This document shows positions 37,772-46,628 of a DNA stretch of 64,000 nt, piece after piece (position 1 is the first letter of the stretch; each line of letters starts with the position of its first letter). Both the position numbers and the translations under genes were made by a program. Source of the stretch: Algoriphagus sediminis (lineage in GTDB: Bacteria > Bacteroidota > Bacteroidia > Cytophagales > Cyclobacteriaceae); NCBI RefSeq assembly GCF_030403435.1, contig NZ_JAUEPH010000005.1:348667-412666 (forward strand), in the 5' to 3' direction. Under the pieces are notes generated by a model. That model did not search any database and was not told where the DNA came from. It was given only the letters and a program-made list of their open reading frames with translations.

Positions 37772-39358
37772 ATGTCTCTTCGCCAGACCATAGAGATCAT
37801 GGACACCACCTTAAGGGATGGTGAACAAACATCCGGGGTTTCATTTTTACCTTTAGAGAAACTTCAAATCGCCAAGCTTCTGCTTGAGGAATTGAAGGTG
37901 GATCGCATTGAGGTTGCCTCGGCCAGAGTTTCTGACGGAGAGTTAGCTGGGGTTCAGAAAATTACACAATGGGCTGGTGAAAAAGGATATTTAGACCGGG
38001 TGGAAGTCCTGGGATTCGTGGATACTCCTTCTTCAGTAGATTGGATTTTAAATGCGGGTGCCAGAGTCATGAATTTACTGACCAAAGGTTCATTGAATCA
38101 TCTTACCCATCAGCTAAAGAAGACGAAACAGGAGCACTTTAACGATATTGCTGAAAGCATTGAATATGCTCAGCAGAAAGGTGTTGATGTAAATGTCTAC
38201 TTAGAAGACTGGTCAAACGGGATGAGGAATTCTAAGGAATATACCCTGGAATTAATTCAATTTCTCTCGTCTCTTCCAATAAAAAGAATAATGCTTCCGG
38301 ATACTCTTGGGCTTCTTTCTCCGGACGAAGTTCATGAGTATTTCGACTTGATTGTTGGCAAGTTTCCTGAAGTTCATTTCGATTTTCATGCTCATAATGA
38401 TTACGATCTTTCCATTGCAAATGTGATGGAAGCCGTTTTGCATGGAGCTTCAGGTATTCACACCACGGTGAATGGCCTTGGAGAAAGGGCCGGAAATGCT
38501 CCCTTAGAATCAGTTATCGCTGTAATTGAGGATTTTACAGATATTAAGATCAATGTAGATGAGGAAAAGATTTATCGGGTTTCTAAGCTGGTAGAACAGT
38601 TTTCCGGACAACATATCCCCTCCAATAAGCCAGTGGTAGGTGAAAATGTGTTTACACAGACTGCAGGAATACACGCTGATGGAGATAATAAAAAGAATCT
38701 TTATTTCAATGATCTACTGCCAGAGCGATTCGGGAGAAAAAGAAAATATGCCCTTGGTAAAACCTCGGGGAAGGCAAATATTCTAAAGAATTTGCAAGAA
38801 TTAGGCATTTCTCTGGAGAAGGAGGAGCTGGCTAAAGTGACTCAGAGAATTATCGAACTGGGCGATAAAAAAGAAAGAGTAACCACAGAGGATTTACCTT
38901 ATATAATCTCCGATGTGCTTCAAAATTTCTCGATCGAGAAGAACATTTTTATTGAAGGGTATCATATGACCCACTCGCATGGACTCAAGCCATCTATCCA
39001 GCTTCGACTAAATATTAACGGAGAGTCATTTGATGCACATGCTACAGGGGATGGTCAGTATGATTCTTTCATGAAAGCCCTTAGAAAGATTTATGAATTG
39101 CGGAATCAGAAACTCCCAAAATTAATTGATTATCATGTTTCCATTCCTCCTGGAGGTAAAACCGATGCCCTGGTTGAAACGGTGGTGACCTGGGATTATG
39201 GAAAAATTTTTAAAACCAAAGGATTGGATCCCGACCAAACAGTAGCTGCCATGATGGCCACTGAAAAAATGCTAAATATAATCCAGTCTTTTACAGACAA
39301 AAAAGAACAAAACGAATCCAATATACATGGAAATGAATATCGCGCTACTGCCGGGTGA
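37772..39358 (+). CDS. cimA: Citramalate synthase-like / second LeuA-family enzyme
   Basis: 528 aa DRE-TIM metallolyase with a C-terminal LeuA dimer domain (about 390-515). The start [15 protein letters not shown] is close to the archaeal-type citramalate synthase pattern; metal ligands are in FHAHNDYD and [10 protein letters not shown]. Because a canonical leuA is already in the operon, this paralogue most likely condenses pyruvate with acetyl-CoA to citramalate, giving a threonine-independent route to 2-ketobutyrate and isoleucine. It could instead be an isopropylmalate or other 2-keto-acid synthase; sequence alone does not settle substrate. Overlaps leuB by 32 bp. Confidence 0.7.
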   Translation: MSLRQTIEIMDTTLRDGEQTSGVSFLPLEKLQIAKLLLEELKVDRIEVASARVSDGELAGVQKITQWAGEKGYLDRVEVLGFVDTPSSVDWILNAGARVMNLLTKGSLNHLTHQLKKTKQEHFNDIAESIEYAQQKGVDVNVYLEDWSNGMRNSKEYTLELIQFLSSLPIKRIMLPDTLGLLSPDEVHEYFDLIVGKFPEVHFDFHAHNDYDLSIANVMEAVLHGASGIHTTVNGLGERAGNAPLESVIAVIEDFTDIKINVDEEKIYRVSKLVEQFSGQHIPSNKPVVGENVFTQTAGIHADGDNKKNLYFNDLLPERFGRKRKYALGKTSGKANILKNLQELGISLEKEELAKVTQRIIELGDKKERVTTEDLPYIISDVLQNFSIEKNIFIEGYHMTHSHGLKPSIQLRLNINGESFDAHATGDGQYDSFMKALRKIYELRNQKLPKLIDYHVSIPPGGKTDALVETVVTWDYGKIFKTKGLDPDQTVAAMMATEKMLNIIQSFTDKKEQNESNIHGNEYRATAG

Positions 39359-40394
39359 CGGCATAGGACCTGAAGTAATAAACCAAGCCGTCAAAGTGGT
39401 AAATGCCATTGGTAAGAAATTTGGACATCAAATTTCATTTAAGGAGGCTCTGGTAGGAGCAGCTGCTATTGATGCCACTGGAGATCCTTATCCTGATGCT
39501 ACTCACGAAGTAGCCGCAAATTCTGATGCCATATTATTTGGGGCAATAGGTGATCCCAAATATGACAATGACCCGAAAGCGAAGGTTCGACCTGAAGAGG
39601 GACTTCTTCGAATGAGAAAAAAACTGGGGCTTTTCGCTAATGTACGACCTACATTTACCTTTCCATCACTGATCCATAAATCTCCTTTGAAGCTTGAACG
39701 AGTAGAGGGCGTCGATTTCGTATTTTTTCGTGAACTGACGGGAGGCGTATATTTTGGGGAGCCCAGGGGAAGAAATGAGCAAGGGACTAAAGCTTTTGAT
39801 ACCAATGTGTACAGCAAAGAAGAAATTACCAGACTCTCCAGAATGGGATTTGAAGCTGCACAAAAAAGAAGAAAGTTGCTTACCTGCGTAGACAAGGCCA
39901 ATGTTTTGGCAACCTCCAGACTCTGGAGAGAAACTGTTCAGGAGCTAGCTCCAGAGTATCCGGATGTCAAGGTAGAATACGAATTTGTAGATGCCGTAGC
40001 GATGAGGCTGATTCAGTGGCCAAAAGCTTATGATGTCTTGATCACGGAAAATCTTTTTGGGGATATTCTGACTGATGAAGCTTCTGTGATTTCAGGCTCC
40101 ATGGGTTTAATGCCTTCCGCATCACTTGGTTCAGCTGTCAAATTATTTGAACCCATTCATGGTTCCTATCCTCAGGCAGGTGGAAAAGATATTGCCAATC
40201 CGCTAGCTACGGTATTATCCGCTGCCATGATGTTCGATTATGCGTTTGATCTTAAAGCAGAGGCCGAATTGATCTCCAAGGTGGTAAATGAATCTCTTGC
40301 TGAAGGAATCGTCACCGAGGATATTGCTGATGGAGGCAAAGCTTATAAAACTTCCGAAGTGGGTGACTGGCTTGCTGAAAGAATTTTGAGTTGA
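39327..40394 (+). CDS. leuB: 3-isopropylmalate dehydrogenase
   Basis: NAD-dependent oxidative decarboxylase of leucine synthesis (and possibly of the citramalate branch as well). 355 aa. Begins [14 protein letters not shown]; substrate and metal motifs [13 protein letters not shown], the Lys/Asp triad region and [12 protein letters not shown] are intact. Two in-frame ATGs (39327, 39333) are equally plausible; both lie inside the end of the cimA-like gene. Last gene of the operon, followed by a strong terminator. Confidence 0.95.
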   Translation: MEMNIALLPGDGIGPEVINQAVKVVNAIGKKFGHQISFKEALVGAAAIDATGDPYPDATHEVAANSDAILFGAIGDPKYDNDPKAKVRPEEGLLRMRKKLGLFANVRPTFTFPSLIHKSPLKLERVEGVDFVFFRELTGGVYFGEPRGRNEQGTKAFDTNVYSKEEITRLSRMGFEAAQKRRKLLTCVDKANVLATSRLWRETVQELAPEYPDVKVEYEFVDAVAMRLIQWPKAYDVLITENLFGDILTDEASVISGSMGLMPSASLGSAVKLFEPIHGSYPQAGGKDIANPLATVLSAAMMFDYAFDLKAEAELISKVVNESLAEGIVTEDIADGGKAYKTSEVGDWLAERILS

Positions 40395-40406
40395 TACAAA
40401 TGAAAT

Positions 40407-40440
40407 AAAAAGCCCTTCAGACACTTCTGAAGGGCTTTTT
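40407..40440. terminator. Bidirectional terminator after leuB
   Basis: Perfect 14-bp stem (40407-40420 with 40427-40440) with a 6-nt loop, A/T-flanked on both sides. Ends the ilv-leu operon and the converging secreted-protein gene. Confidence 0.92.
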
Positions 40441-40441
40441 A

Positions 40442-41026
40442 TTAATCCTTAGCCGGATTTATCATAATATGTGCCCGGTGTGTTCCCGGATCCATAATCC
40501 AAGGAAGACCAGGGCCAGCGGGTCCTGTGGGGAGCCCCGTGCTTTCCGAAGTGGCCCAAGGAATATAGACTACGGACCGTGTGTAGGAATTTGCCACCTC
40601 TCTGGTGGTCCAGTTTACATCTTCCAGCTTTGCAGTCATTACATTAAGTAATGATCCACTATCAGGAAGTTTCAGAGTTCCTGCTTTTGCCTCTGCCTCT
40701 CTGGTGTCAAAAACCTCCTGAAAGCCTTTTCCTTCTTTTTTCAGTTCTCTACCTCTTGCCATAAAAGGCTCTGCACTTATGTGATAGCAAGCCACGCTGA
40801 AGCCACTATTTCCTGGCTCATCTGCGATGCAAATGACTTCATTAGTTCCTTCCCGAAGGGTAATGAAATCACCTGAAGAAGAATAGCCATAAACTTTGGC
40901 TTCTGCTCTCTGGGCTTCTGGAGCCGCAAGGATAGCTGTTTTAATCTGAACATCCTTGGAAGGAATGTTTTGCGAAAAGCTAAAAATCGAAATAAATAAT
41001 AATGCGGAAGTGAATAGGTATCTCAT
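40442..41026 (-). CDS. Secreted protein of unknown function
   Basis: 194 aa with a signal peptide (MRYLFTSALLFISIFSFSQ, cleavage after about residue 19). The mature part shows no motif I recognise: it opens with an amphipathic segment, holds single cysteines in VICIADE and VACYHIS that might form a disulfide, and ends in a Gly/Pro-rich stretch followed by HRAHIMINPA. The final histidines could bind metal or a ligand, but that is only a guess. It stands between the leuB terminator and the polysaccharide operon, 89 bp downstream of the latter. Confidence 0.75.
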   Translation of the reverse strand: MRYLFTSALLFISIFSFSQNIPSKDVQIKTAILAAPEAQRAEAKVYGYSSSGDFITLREGTNEVICIADEPGNSGFSVACYHISAEPFMARGRELKKEGKGFQEVFDTREAEAKAGTLKLPDSGSLLNVMTAKLEDVNWTTREVANSYTRSVVYIPWATSESTGLPTGPAGPGLPWIMDPGTHRAHIMINPAKD

Positions 41027-41052
41027 AAGTTTTGGGTTTTCTTACTGAAAGA

Positions 41053-41067
41053 TACCAAGACTTGGTA
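41053..41067. repeat. Short perfect inverted repeat upstream of the secreted protein gene
   Basis: TACCAAG-A-CTTGGTA, 7-bp arms with a 1-nt centre, 27 nt upstream of the gene at 40442-41026 (minus). Compatible with a dimeric repressor operator. Confidence 0.35.
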
Positions 41068-41115
41068 GGAAATGAAATCATCAGGATGCACAATTATTAC
41101 CTTTGAGAATCCCTG

Positions 41116-42657
41116 CTAATCAAGCAGTTCAAGAATAATGGTCAAATCATCTGAATAAACAACCTTGGTCCGTAGAGTAATTCCATGGTAAGCAAGTCGG
41201 TCCAGCGCTGCCGCAACGATATCATTTAAATGAAGCGGATGATTTTCAGGAGTAATGATTAGATAATCTGCATAAAGATCTGGTTCCTGTAATCCATGTT
41301 GAAAATCTGGGCTGAAATGCCCGACCCATAGAGCAGACTCTGGTAAATTACTTAACTGAGGGAAGAATATTGCGTCATCTGCCAGAATACGGGCTCCATG
41401 TTTTCCATTAAAGAAATTTTGTACGTTTTGTATACTTTTTAATTCCTCTGATGATTGCTCCGTTTGGAAAATGGTTTGAATAAACCTTGCCTCATGAGAA
41501 AACACAGAAAAGTGAAAATACACCAGCTCCAAAGCAATAATCAGCACAAGTATCAGAGTACGAAGAATCTTCCGAGGGACAGTTAAATTCTTTACAGGGC
41601 GGTAAACCAAGCCAGCTAAACCAGCTCCGGAAAGCATTCCAAGGAGTTGAAGATTCAGGTTTAGAATTTTATTATCTGCCACTTCGGATATTACATATCC
41701 TAAGGCCAAAAAAGCTAGAATCGGAAGTGAAGTACTTTTCCCCTTCCAGAGAAATAGATTCAATAATGCTGTGCCTACACATATGGTTAGGAAGAGAAAA
41801 AACAGATTTCCTTCGGATATAAATGTCCAGTCTAAGGAATCAGAAAGTTCAAGAAGAGATTTACCGCTGTAGCTATTCCAAAAATCTGCCAGACTAGTTT
41901 GATAATAAAAAACTCCTCCTCCGAATACTTTATTTATCAAATGATAAATGCCAAATCCTGTCAAAGGGATAAAAGCAACCAAAAGAATGGATGAAAAGAA
42001 TCCTGTGAAGAATTTTCTTCGTTGGGAATCGTTACTGAAAATAACTGATGCCTTGGAGTAGAAGTTACCCCTAATGCCTTTGGCTTTATAAAAGGAAATA
42101 AAAAAGAAGATAGGGATAAGTAAAATGAGCAGCTTTAGAAGGCTTCGATCCAAAAGCAAAAACACTCCCAAAAGGATGCTTAATGAGGCAAGGTGAAAAA
42201 CGGAATACTCCCGGATATATCCCAGAATCAACCAGAAGAAGAAGAAATAGAATGTGAGGTATAGGGCAAAGCTTCCACCACTAGTTGCAGCAAACCAAAC
42301 CACAGGACTGAGTAAGAGGTAAATCAATAACCACCAAGAATTGGATTGCTTTTCTTTCGATTTGTGATAAATGAAGGTAATCAATCCCCCTATCACCAAT
42401 GCATTCAGCATAAAGGTGCTTTGGAAAACCGGAATCCAACTTAACAACAGACTTCCTAAAAATAGTAAAGCTGGCTCTGTGAAATAAAAGGTACGGTAAA
42501 AGCTAATATCAAATCGAAAGAGTTGGTCTATTTTGTATTGGATAAAGTAAGCCTCAAGGTGATAGTACCCGTTCTCTTTCAAGAAATAACTCGCCGTGAG
42601 ATAAACTATTGCCAATCCTAAACCTATTCCAATATGGGGTAAAAGACTTCTTTTCAT
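41116..42657 (-). CDS. Polytopic membrane protein of the polysaccharide locus
   Basis: 513 aa with roughly ten to twelve hydrophobic segments through about residue 380 and a soluble C-terminal domain (about 385-513). The layout resembles GT-C glycosyltransferases or polysaccharide polymerases, but I see no clear DD/DE acceptor motif in the first loop, so the assignment is open. The start overlaps the family 2 glycosyltransferase gene by 4 bp (ATGA), making it the last gene of the five-gene operon. A role in glycan modification, acceptor synthesis or export is inferred only from that linkage. Confidence 0.7.
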   Translation of the reverse strand: MKRSLLPHIGIGLGLAIVYLTASYFLKENGYYHLEAYFIQYKIDQLFRFDISFYRTFYFTEPALLFLGSLLLSWIPVFQSTFMLNALVIGGLITFIYHKSKEKQSNSWWLLIYLLLSPVVWFAATSGGSFALYLTFYFFFFWLILGYIREYSVFHLASLSILLGVFLLLDRSLLKLLILLIPIFFFISFYKAKGIRGNFYSKASVIFSNDSQRRKFFTGFFSSILLVAFIPLTGFGIYHLINKVFGGGVFYYQTSLADFWNSYSGKSLLELSDSLDWTFISEGNLFFLFLTICVGTALLNLFLWKGKSTSLPILAFLALGYVISEVADNKILNLNLQLLGMLSGAGLAGLVYRPVKNLTVPRKILRTLILVLIIALELVYFHFSVFSHEARFIQTIFQTEQSSEELKSIQNVQNFFNGKHGARILADDAIFFPQLSNLPESALWVGHFSPDFQHGLQEPDLYADYLIITPENHPLHLNDIVAAALDRLAYHGITLRTKVVYSDDLTIILELLD

Positions 42658-44573
42658 CCCACGGAAGTTTTACTTGATTTAGTCAAACCATGATTCGTCT
42701 TTTCCCAGTAAAATGGCTTGGTGACTAATTGGATCAGACCTTTATATGCGGAGATAGAATGCATCAACCAGTAAAACGGGTTAATCAAAGCATATAAAAT
42801 TAGGGTATAGGACCTACGTCTAAAAACTGCCATCATGTTTACATATATCATCATCAAATTCCCGATGACAAAGTTGAATATGGCAATAACCACAAGCCAG
42901 TTTGGAAAAAATACTTCAATATATTCAAGTAATGAATCACTTACATTGTGGTCATTCCAAAATACCATTGAGTCAAGTAATCCTGTGTGGAGGAAAAGAA
43001 TGAAAAGAAGGAAGAGCAACAGAACGGGGTAGACCAGGAAGGTGAAAAATGTACCCCCGATGAAGAACTGAAACGCGAAAAAACCCTTTAAACCCACTTT
43101 TCTATAAAGCTTAATAGGGTGTCTCATATGAACTAGAAAAGTCTGCATGTATCCTTTGATCCAGCGTGAGCGCTGACGTATCCAGTTTATGAAATCATTA
43201 TTTGCTTCTTCAAGAGTGGTAGAATCCAGAACGGTAACTTTATAAGACTTTGCGTAAGCTCTTAAACCAAGATCTGCATCTTCGGTCACATTAAAGCCAT
43301 CCCATCCGCCTAACTCCATCAGCCTGTCAAATCGGAAATGATTACTCGTGCCGCCAAGGGGAATGGGAACATTCAAACTATCCAATCCCGGAAGCATGTA
43401 ATCAAACCAATATGAATACTCCAGAGTAAAGAGCCGAGTGAGTAGGTTTTCCTTTTTATTGAAGTAATTAAGGGCACATTGAACCACCACGTATTCATCC
43501 GATAATTTTTTAAACAGGGAATAAACCAGTTTCAATTGTTTGCTGTCCGGTATATCCTCAGCGTCATAAATGGTAAGGTATTTTCCTTTGCTAAAATAAA
43601 GACCATAATTACAAGCCTTAGGCTTCGTTTTTGGCATGGCAAATGGGACCACAACAGGCTCAAAAATGCAGGGGAAATTCATGTTTTTGACAGCCTCATA
43701 GGTCATGGTATCATCAGACTCTATAAGGAGTTTGACGTCAAGTTTCTCAAGGGGATAATCAATGTTTTTAAGGTTCCAGACCAGCTTATGAATCACTTCT
43801 GATTCTCGGAAAACCGGGAGAAGAATGGTATAAAAAGGCAATTCCTCATCAGTAACCTTGCTTAATTCAGATTTGGTGATTTTCTGAGCTGTTTCCATCC
43901 TTGACCCATAAAGTGTCAAAAGAAACTTGAAACCGATGGCGCAAAACAGCAGGAAGTTCAAAATCAAGTTAATGGTTATGGATGTCCCGACTGGGAAAAA
44001 GAAAAAGGATAAAATCCCCAAGCCAATGAGGATTCCAATTGCTATCAGTTGCTTCTTAGTGAAGGTTTCGATGGCGCAACTCTCCCTATCATTGTCATAA
44101 ATTCTGAAAACCGCCTGGTCCAGATAGTCTAAGCCATAAGTGATATGAAGTGCCTTTAGAACATCCAAATCCTCAGCTACATGGATTTTGGTGATTTGCT
44201 GGCCGAGTAATTTCTCGATTTTGTTGATATTAATAGCATCTGAAGGGTCAGATAAAACTACCTCTAGACTTCCCTCATCCTGTATAAGCGGGAAGATCAA
44301 CGAATTCAAAAATTCGGGTAGATTATCTCGGACGACCTGAGCTTTAGAAATGGGCTGTAGACTGGAATAGTCAAAGGAAAACAACTCTATTTCAGCCTTA
44401 AGGATAGACTCTTTCCAACGCTTTCTGCTGAGAAAACCATAATTCAGAGCGACACAAAGAAAGCTTTTTCCCAGCCTCTTTTCTAATCTTTCGATTTTCT
44501 CAATAGAGCTCTTCGAAAGTCCTGCTGATTCCTGAAAAAGAGATTTTCTATAAAATTCCTTCTGCTCCATCAT
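42654..44573 (-). CDS. BcsA-like family 2 glycosyltransferase with N-terminal MshEN-like domain
   Basis: 639 aa. N-terminal region (about 18-150) resembles the MshEN/GspE-N fold, with RLGKSFL at 33-39 and the following L-x3-G pattern used by MshEN domains to bind c-di-GMP. Two helices (about 173-222) precede a processive GT2 domain with ESDD (285-288), DAED (337-340), TEDAD (430-434) and QRSRW (467-471), the full set for a cellulose-synthase-type polymerase. About four C-terminal helices would form the export channel. There is no PilZ domain. E. coli NfrB also joins a GT2 to MshEN but at the other end. Polymer unknown. Confidence 0.8.
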   Translation of the reverse strand: MMEQKEFYRKSLFQESAGLSKSSIEKIERLEKRLGKSFLCVALNYGFLSRKRWKESILKAEIELFSFDYSSLQPISKAQVVRDNLPEFLNSLIFPLIQDEGSLEVVLSDPSDAININKIEKLLGQQITKIHVAEDLDVLKALHITYGLDYLDQAVFRIYDNDRESCAIETFTKKQLIAIGILIGLGILSFFFFPVGTSITINLILNFLLFCAIGFKFLLTLYGSRMETAQKITKSELSKVTDEELPFYTILLPVFRESEVIHKLVWNLKNIDYPLEKLDVKLLIESDDTMTYEAVKNMNFPCIFEPVVVPFAMPKTKPKACNYGLYFSKGKYLTIYDAEDIPDSKQLKLVYSLFKKLSDEYVVVQCALNYFNKKENLLTRLFTLEYSYWFDYMLPGLDSLNVPIPLGGTSNHFRFDRLMELGGWDGFNVTEDADLGLRAYAKSYKVTVLDSTTLEEANNDFINWIRQRSRWIKGYMQTFLVHMRHPIKLYRKVGLKGFFAFQFFIGGTFFTFLVYPVLLLFLLFILFLHTGLLDSMVFWNDHNVSDSLLEYIEVFFPNWLVVIAIFNFVIGNLMMIYVNMMAVFRRRSYTLILYALINPFYWLMHSISAYKGLIQLVTKPFYWEKTNHGLTKSSKTSVG

Positions 44574-45430
44574 TTGAATTTTATTACCGAAAACACCTGA
44601 AACCCTCTTCCGATACCTGAGTTTTTATTATAAATGTCATGAAAAAGTCCACCATAAAGAGCGAGTTCAGGAGTGAACTCATACCCTAGGTTTACCGCGG
44701 CTTTGACCATCCCGAAATCTGAAACCAACTGTAGGTTGTCCTCGAAAAAGTCTGAATTGCCACTCTCCGAAAAAATGCAATCGAGCTCTCCTAAAATCAC
44801 AAGACGCTGTGCAAATCTGTAGCCTTCTGAGGCATAAATCCGCAACTGGAATGGATCGTCTGGGAAGAAATAACGCAACCCTGCTTCCACCTTATGAAAG
44901 TTATTGGTGTCTCCGATCCAGGCAGCGTTTCCGTAGAGCATGACCCTTGCCTCCATACCTAAACGATCAAATCCTGCATACGGCAGTTGATTGTTTTTAT
45001 ATGCCGGAATAAAGGTCGTCACAGAGGCCAAAAGATAGCTTCTCTCATATTGCTTAAGGTGGAATCTCAGCCCTAATTCTATGTCCCCAAAATCTTGATT
45101 TTGCTGATTTTCATTGGAGTCTTCATATTGGTTCGAAAACCAGGGTACAGTGCCAAAAAGGTTGATTTTATAACCCTTCACGGGAAAGCTGAAATAGAGC
45201 CTCGGATTCACGTTTTGAAAAGTTCCATTATTTTCAAATGGAATTTTCTCTCCAGACTTATCTCTGTAGAAGTCAGCTTTATATCGGCTCACAAAAGGAG
45301 AGATCAAGGCCTCCCCACGATCCTGTTGCCAGGGGTTTTGTCCCCAGCTTTCGGAGTAGAATCCGACCAAAAGTATAATTACAAGCCAAAGCCGATTACC
45401 TCCTCGCATCTTCGATTGATTTCTTTGCAT
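44570..45430 (-). CDS. Outer-membrane beta-barrel protein of the polysaccharide locus
   Basis: 286 aa with an N-terminal signal (hydrophobic LWLVIILLVGFYS, cleavage near SWGQ). The mature protein is a chain of alternating amphipathic strands (LYFSFPVKGYKINLFGTV, DIELGLRFHL, KVEAGLRYFF, KAAVNLGYEF), ending in the terminal aromatic-type strand FQVFSVIKFK. This fits a barrel of 10-12 strands, a candidate exit pore. A second Met at codon 8 (45409) would shorten the overlap with the upstream gene from 35 to 14 bp and gives a more typical signal peptide. Overlaps the GT2 start by 4 bp. Confidence 0.75.
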   Translation of the reverse strand: MQRNQSKMRGGNRLWLVIILLVGFYSESWGQNPWQQDRGEALISPFVSRYKADFYRDKSGEKIPFENNGTFQNVNPRLYFSFPVKGYKINLFGTVPWFSNQYEDSNENQQNQDFGDIELGLRFHLKQYERSYLLASVTTFIPAYKNNQLPYAGFDRLGMEARVMLYGNAAWIGDTNNFHKVEAGLRYFFPDDPFQLRIYASEGYRFAQRLVILGELDCIFSESGNSDFFEDNLQLVSDFGMVKAAVNLGYEFTPELALYGGLFHDIYNKNSGIGRGFQVFSVIKFK

Positions 45431-46625
45431 TTTGTGATTTGATATAAATATATCTGAGTAAAAGCCAAAGCAGGATCACTAGAATAAGAGTGATATAAAC
45501 TCGGTAATTCACCCAGAAATTTTCAAAAGCTGATCTTTTCATCTGGTCTTGCGCGACCAATTCTTTCTGGCGAATGTCAAAGAAGTAGTAGTGTCTGGCA
45601 TCGGCTAGGATTAGATTTCCCGTGTTTGAAATAAATTCATCTTCCATTCCATCAATAGCCTCTTTCATCGATGAAACAGCGAAAGGATTGTTTGCGATAA
45701 AAAGTATTCTATTTCCCTGAAATTCAAAAAGCTCCATGCTCGTCAAAGGAGTGTTTTTATGCTTTTCAAAAAACTTGTCCAGTTCGTCTGATTTATAATT
45801 TAGACCGTCCAAACCGTATTTAAATAAACTTTCATTTTTGAAAGTCTCGCTGTACTTAACTGGGCTTTGGGTAACCAAAATCATGTGGACATCCCTGGAA
45901 ATAAGATCATCAGGTCCATCTATTCTAAATATCTCAGGGAAATAAAACCTGTAATCATTCCGAGGTCTTTTATTCAAAATCAAAACTAATTCATCTAAAG
46001 CCTCCTGTTCTTCCTCGCTTAATTCATAGTCAACGAGGATCTGGATTGGTTTCGCTTCCATATTCTTCGGAAAGGAAGAGAAAAGTGAAGGAAACTCATC
46101 TCTGAAGATTGGAGAGATAAAGCTTTGCATTTTATCGACAAGAATTTCAGCTCCTTTTGGAAGGGCATTTCCATTGGGGTTTGTCCATTCTATGGTGATA
46201 TATGATCCCACAGAAAGAGGCATGGGTGGAATACTAAAGGAGTACTCTGACACATCCTCCGTTCCAATTTGAAAAGACCTGATGAGGTTATTATTCAAAT
46301 AAAAGTGAAGAAAGACTTTTTCGTTTCCGAGATTTTTTGCCTGAATTTTTAGCTCCACGTCCCAGCTTTTGAATTTTCCTTTCGTGAGATAGACAGGAAG
46401 TGTAGAGTTAATCTTGGAAGTAGAAGAGTTGAAGACAAAATCAGAAAAGCCCAATTCAGCAAATGAATAGGTTTTTTTCCAATCGAATTCATAAGGAATA
46501 GTGGATGGCGCATAATTCTCAGGGTCATCGAAAAAATCTGATACCATATTTTGACTCAATCCGGCCCAAGAGATAAAACAAGTAAAAATCACCAGAGCGC
46601 TAACCTTTAAAGATTTGATCCCCAT
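45396..46625 (-). CDS. BcsB-like periplasmic membrane-anchored protein
   Basis: 409 aa with a signal peptide (about 1-25), a periplasmic body rich in beta strands, and a single C-terminal helix (about 376-394) followed by a short basic tail: the topology of BcsB, the cellulose synthase partner. Sections such as YSFAELGF, LKIQAKNLGNEKVFLHFYLNN and PMPLSVGSYITIEWTN look like the carbohydrate-binding beta-sandwiches, and the helical/Rossmann-like middle (PIQILVDYELSEEE, VHMILVTQSP) like the flavodoxin-like domains of BcsB. It is much shorter than BcsB (about 750 aa), so homology is tentative and rests partly on the adjoining BcsA-like gene. Confidence 0.55.
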   Translation of the reverse strand: MGIKSLKVSALVIFTCFISWAGLSQNMVSDFFDDPENYAPSTIPYEFDWKKTYSFAELGFSDFVFNSSTSKINSTLPVYLTKGKFKSWDVELKIQAKNLGNEKVFLHFYLNNNLIRSFQIGTEDVSEYSFSIPPMPLSVGSYITIEWTNPNGNALPKGAEILVDKMQSFISPIFRDEFPSLFSSFPKNMEAKPIQILVDYELSEEEQEALDELVLILNKRPRNDYRFYFPEIFRIDGPDDLISRDVHMILVTQSPVKYSETFKNESLFKYGLDGLNYKSDELDKFFEKHKNTPLTSMELFEFQGNRILFIANNPFAVSSMKEAIDGMEDEFISNTGNLILADARHYYFFDIRQKELVAQDQMKRSAFENFWVNYRVYITLILVILLWLLLRYIYIKSQNAKKSIEDARR

Positions 46626-46628
46626 AGT

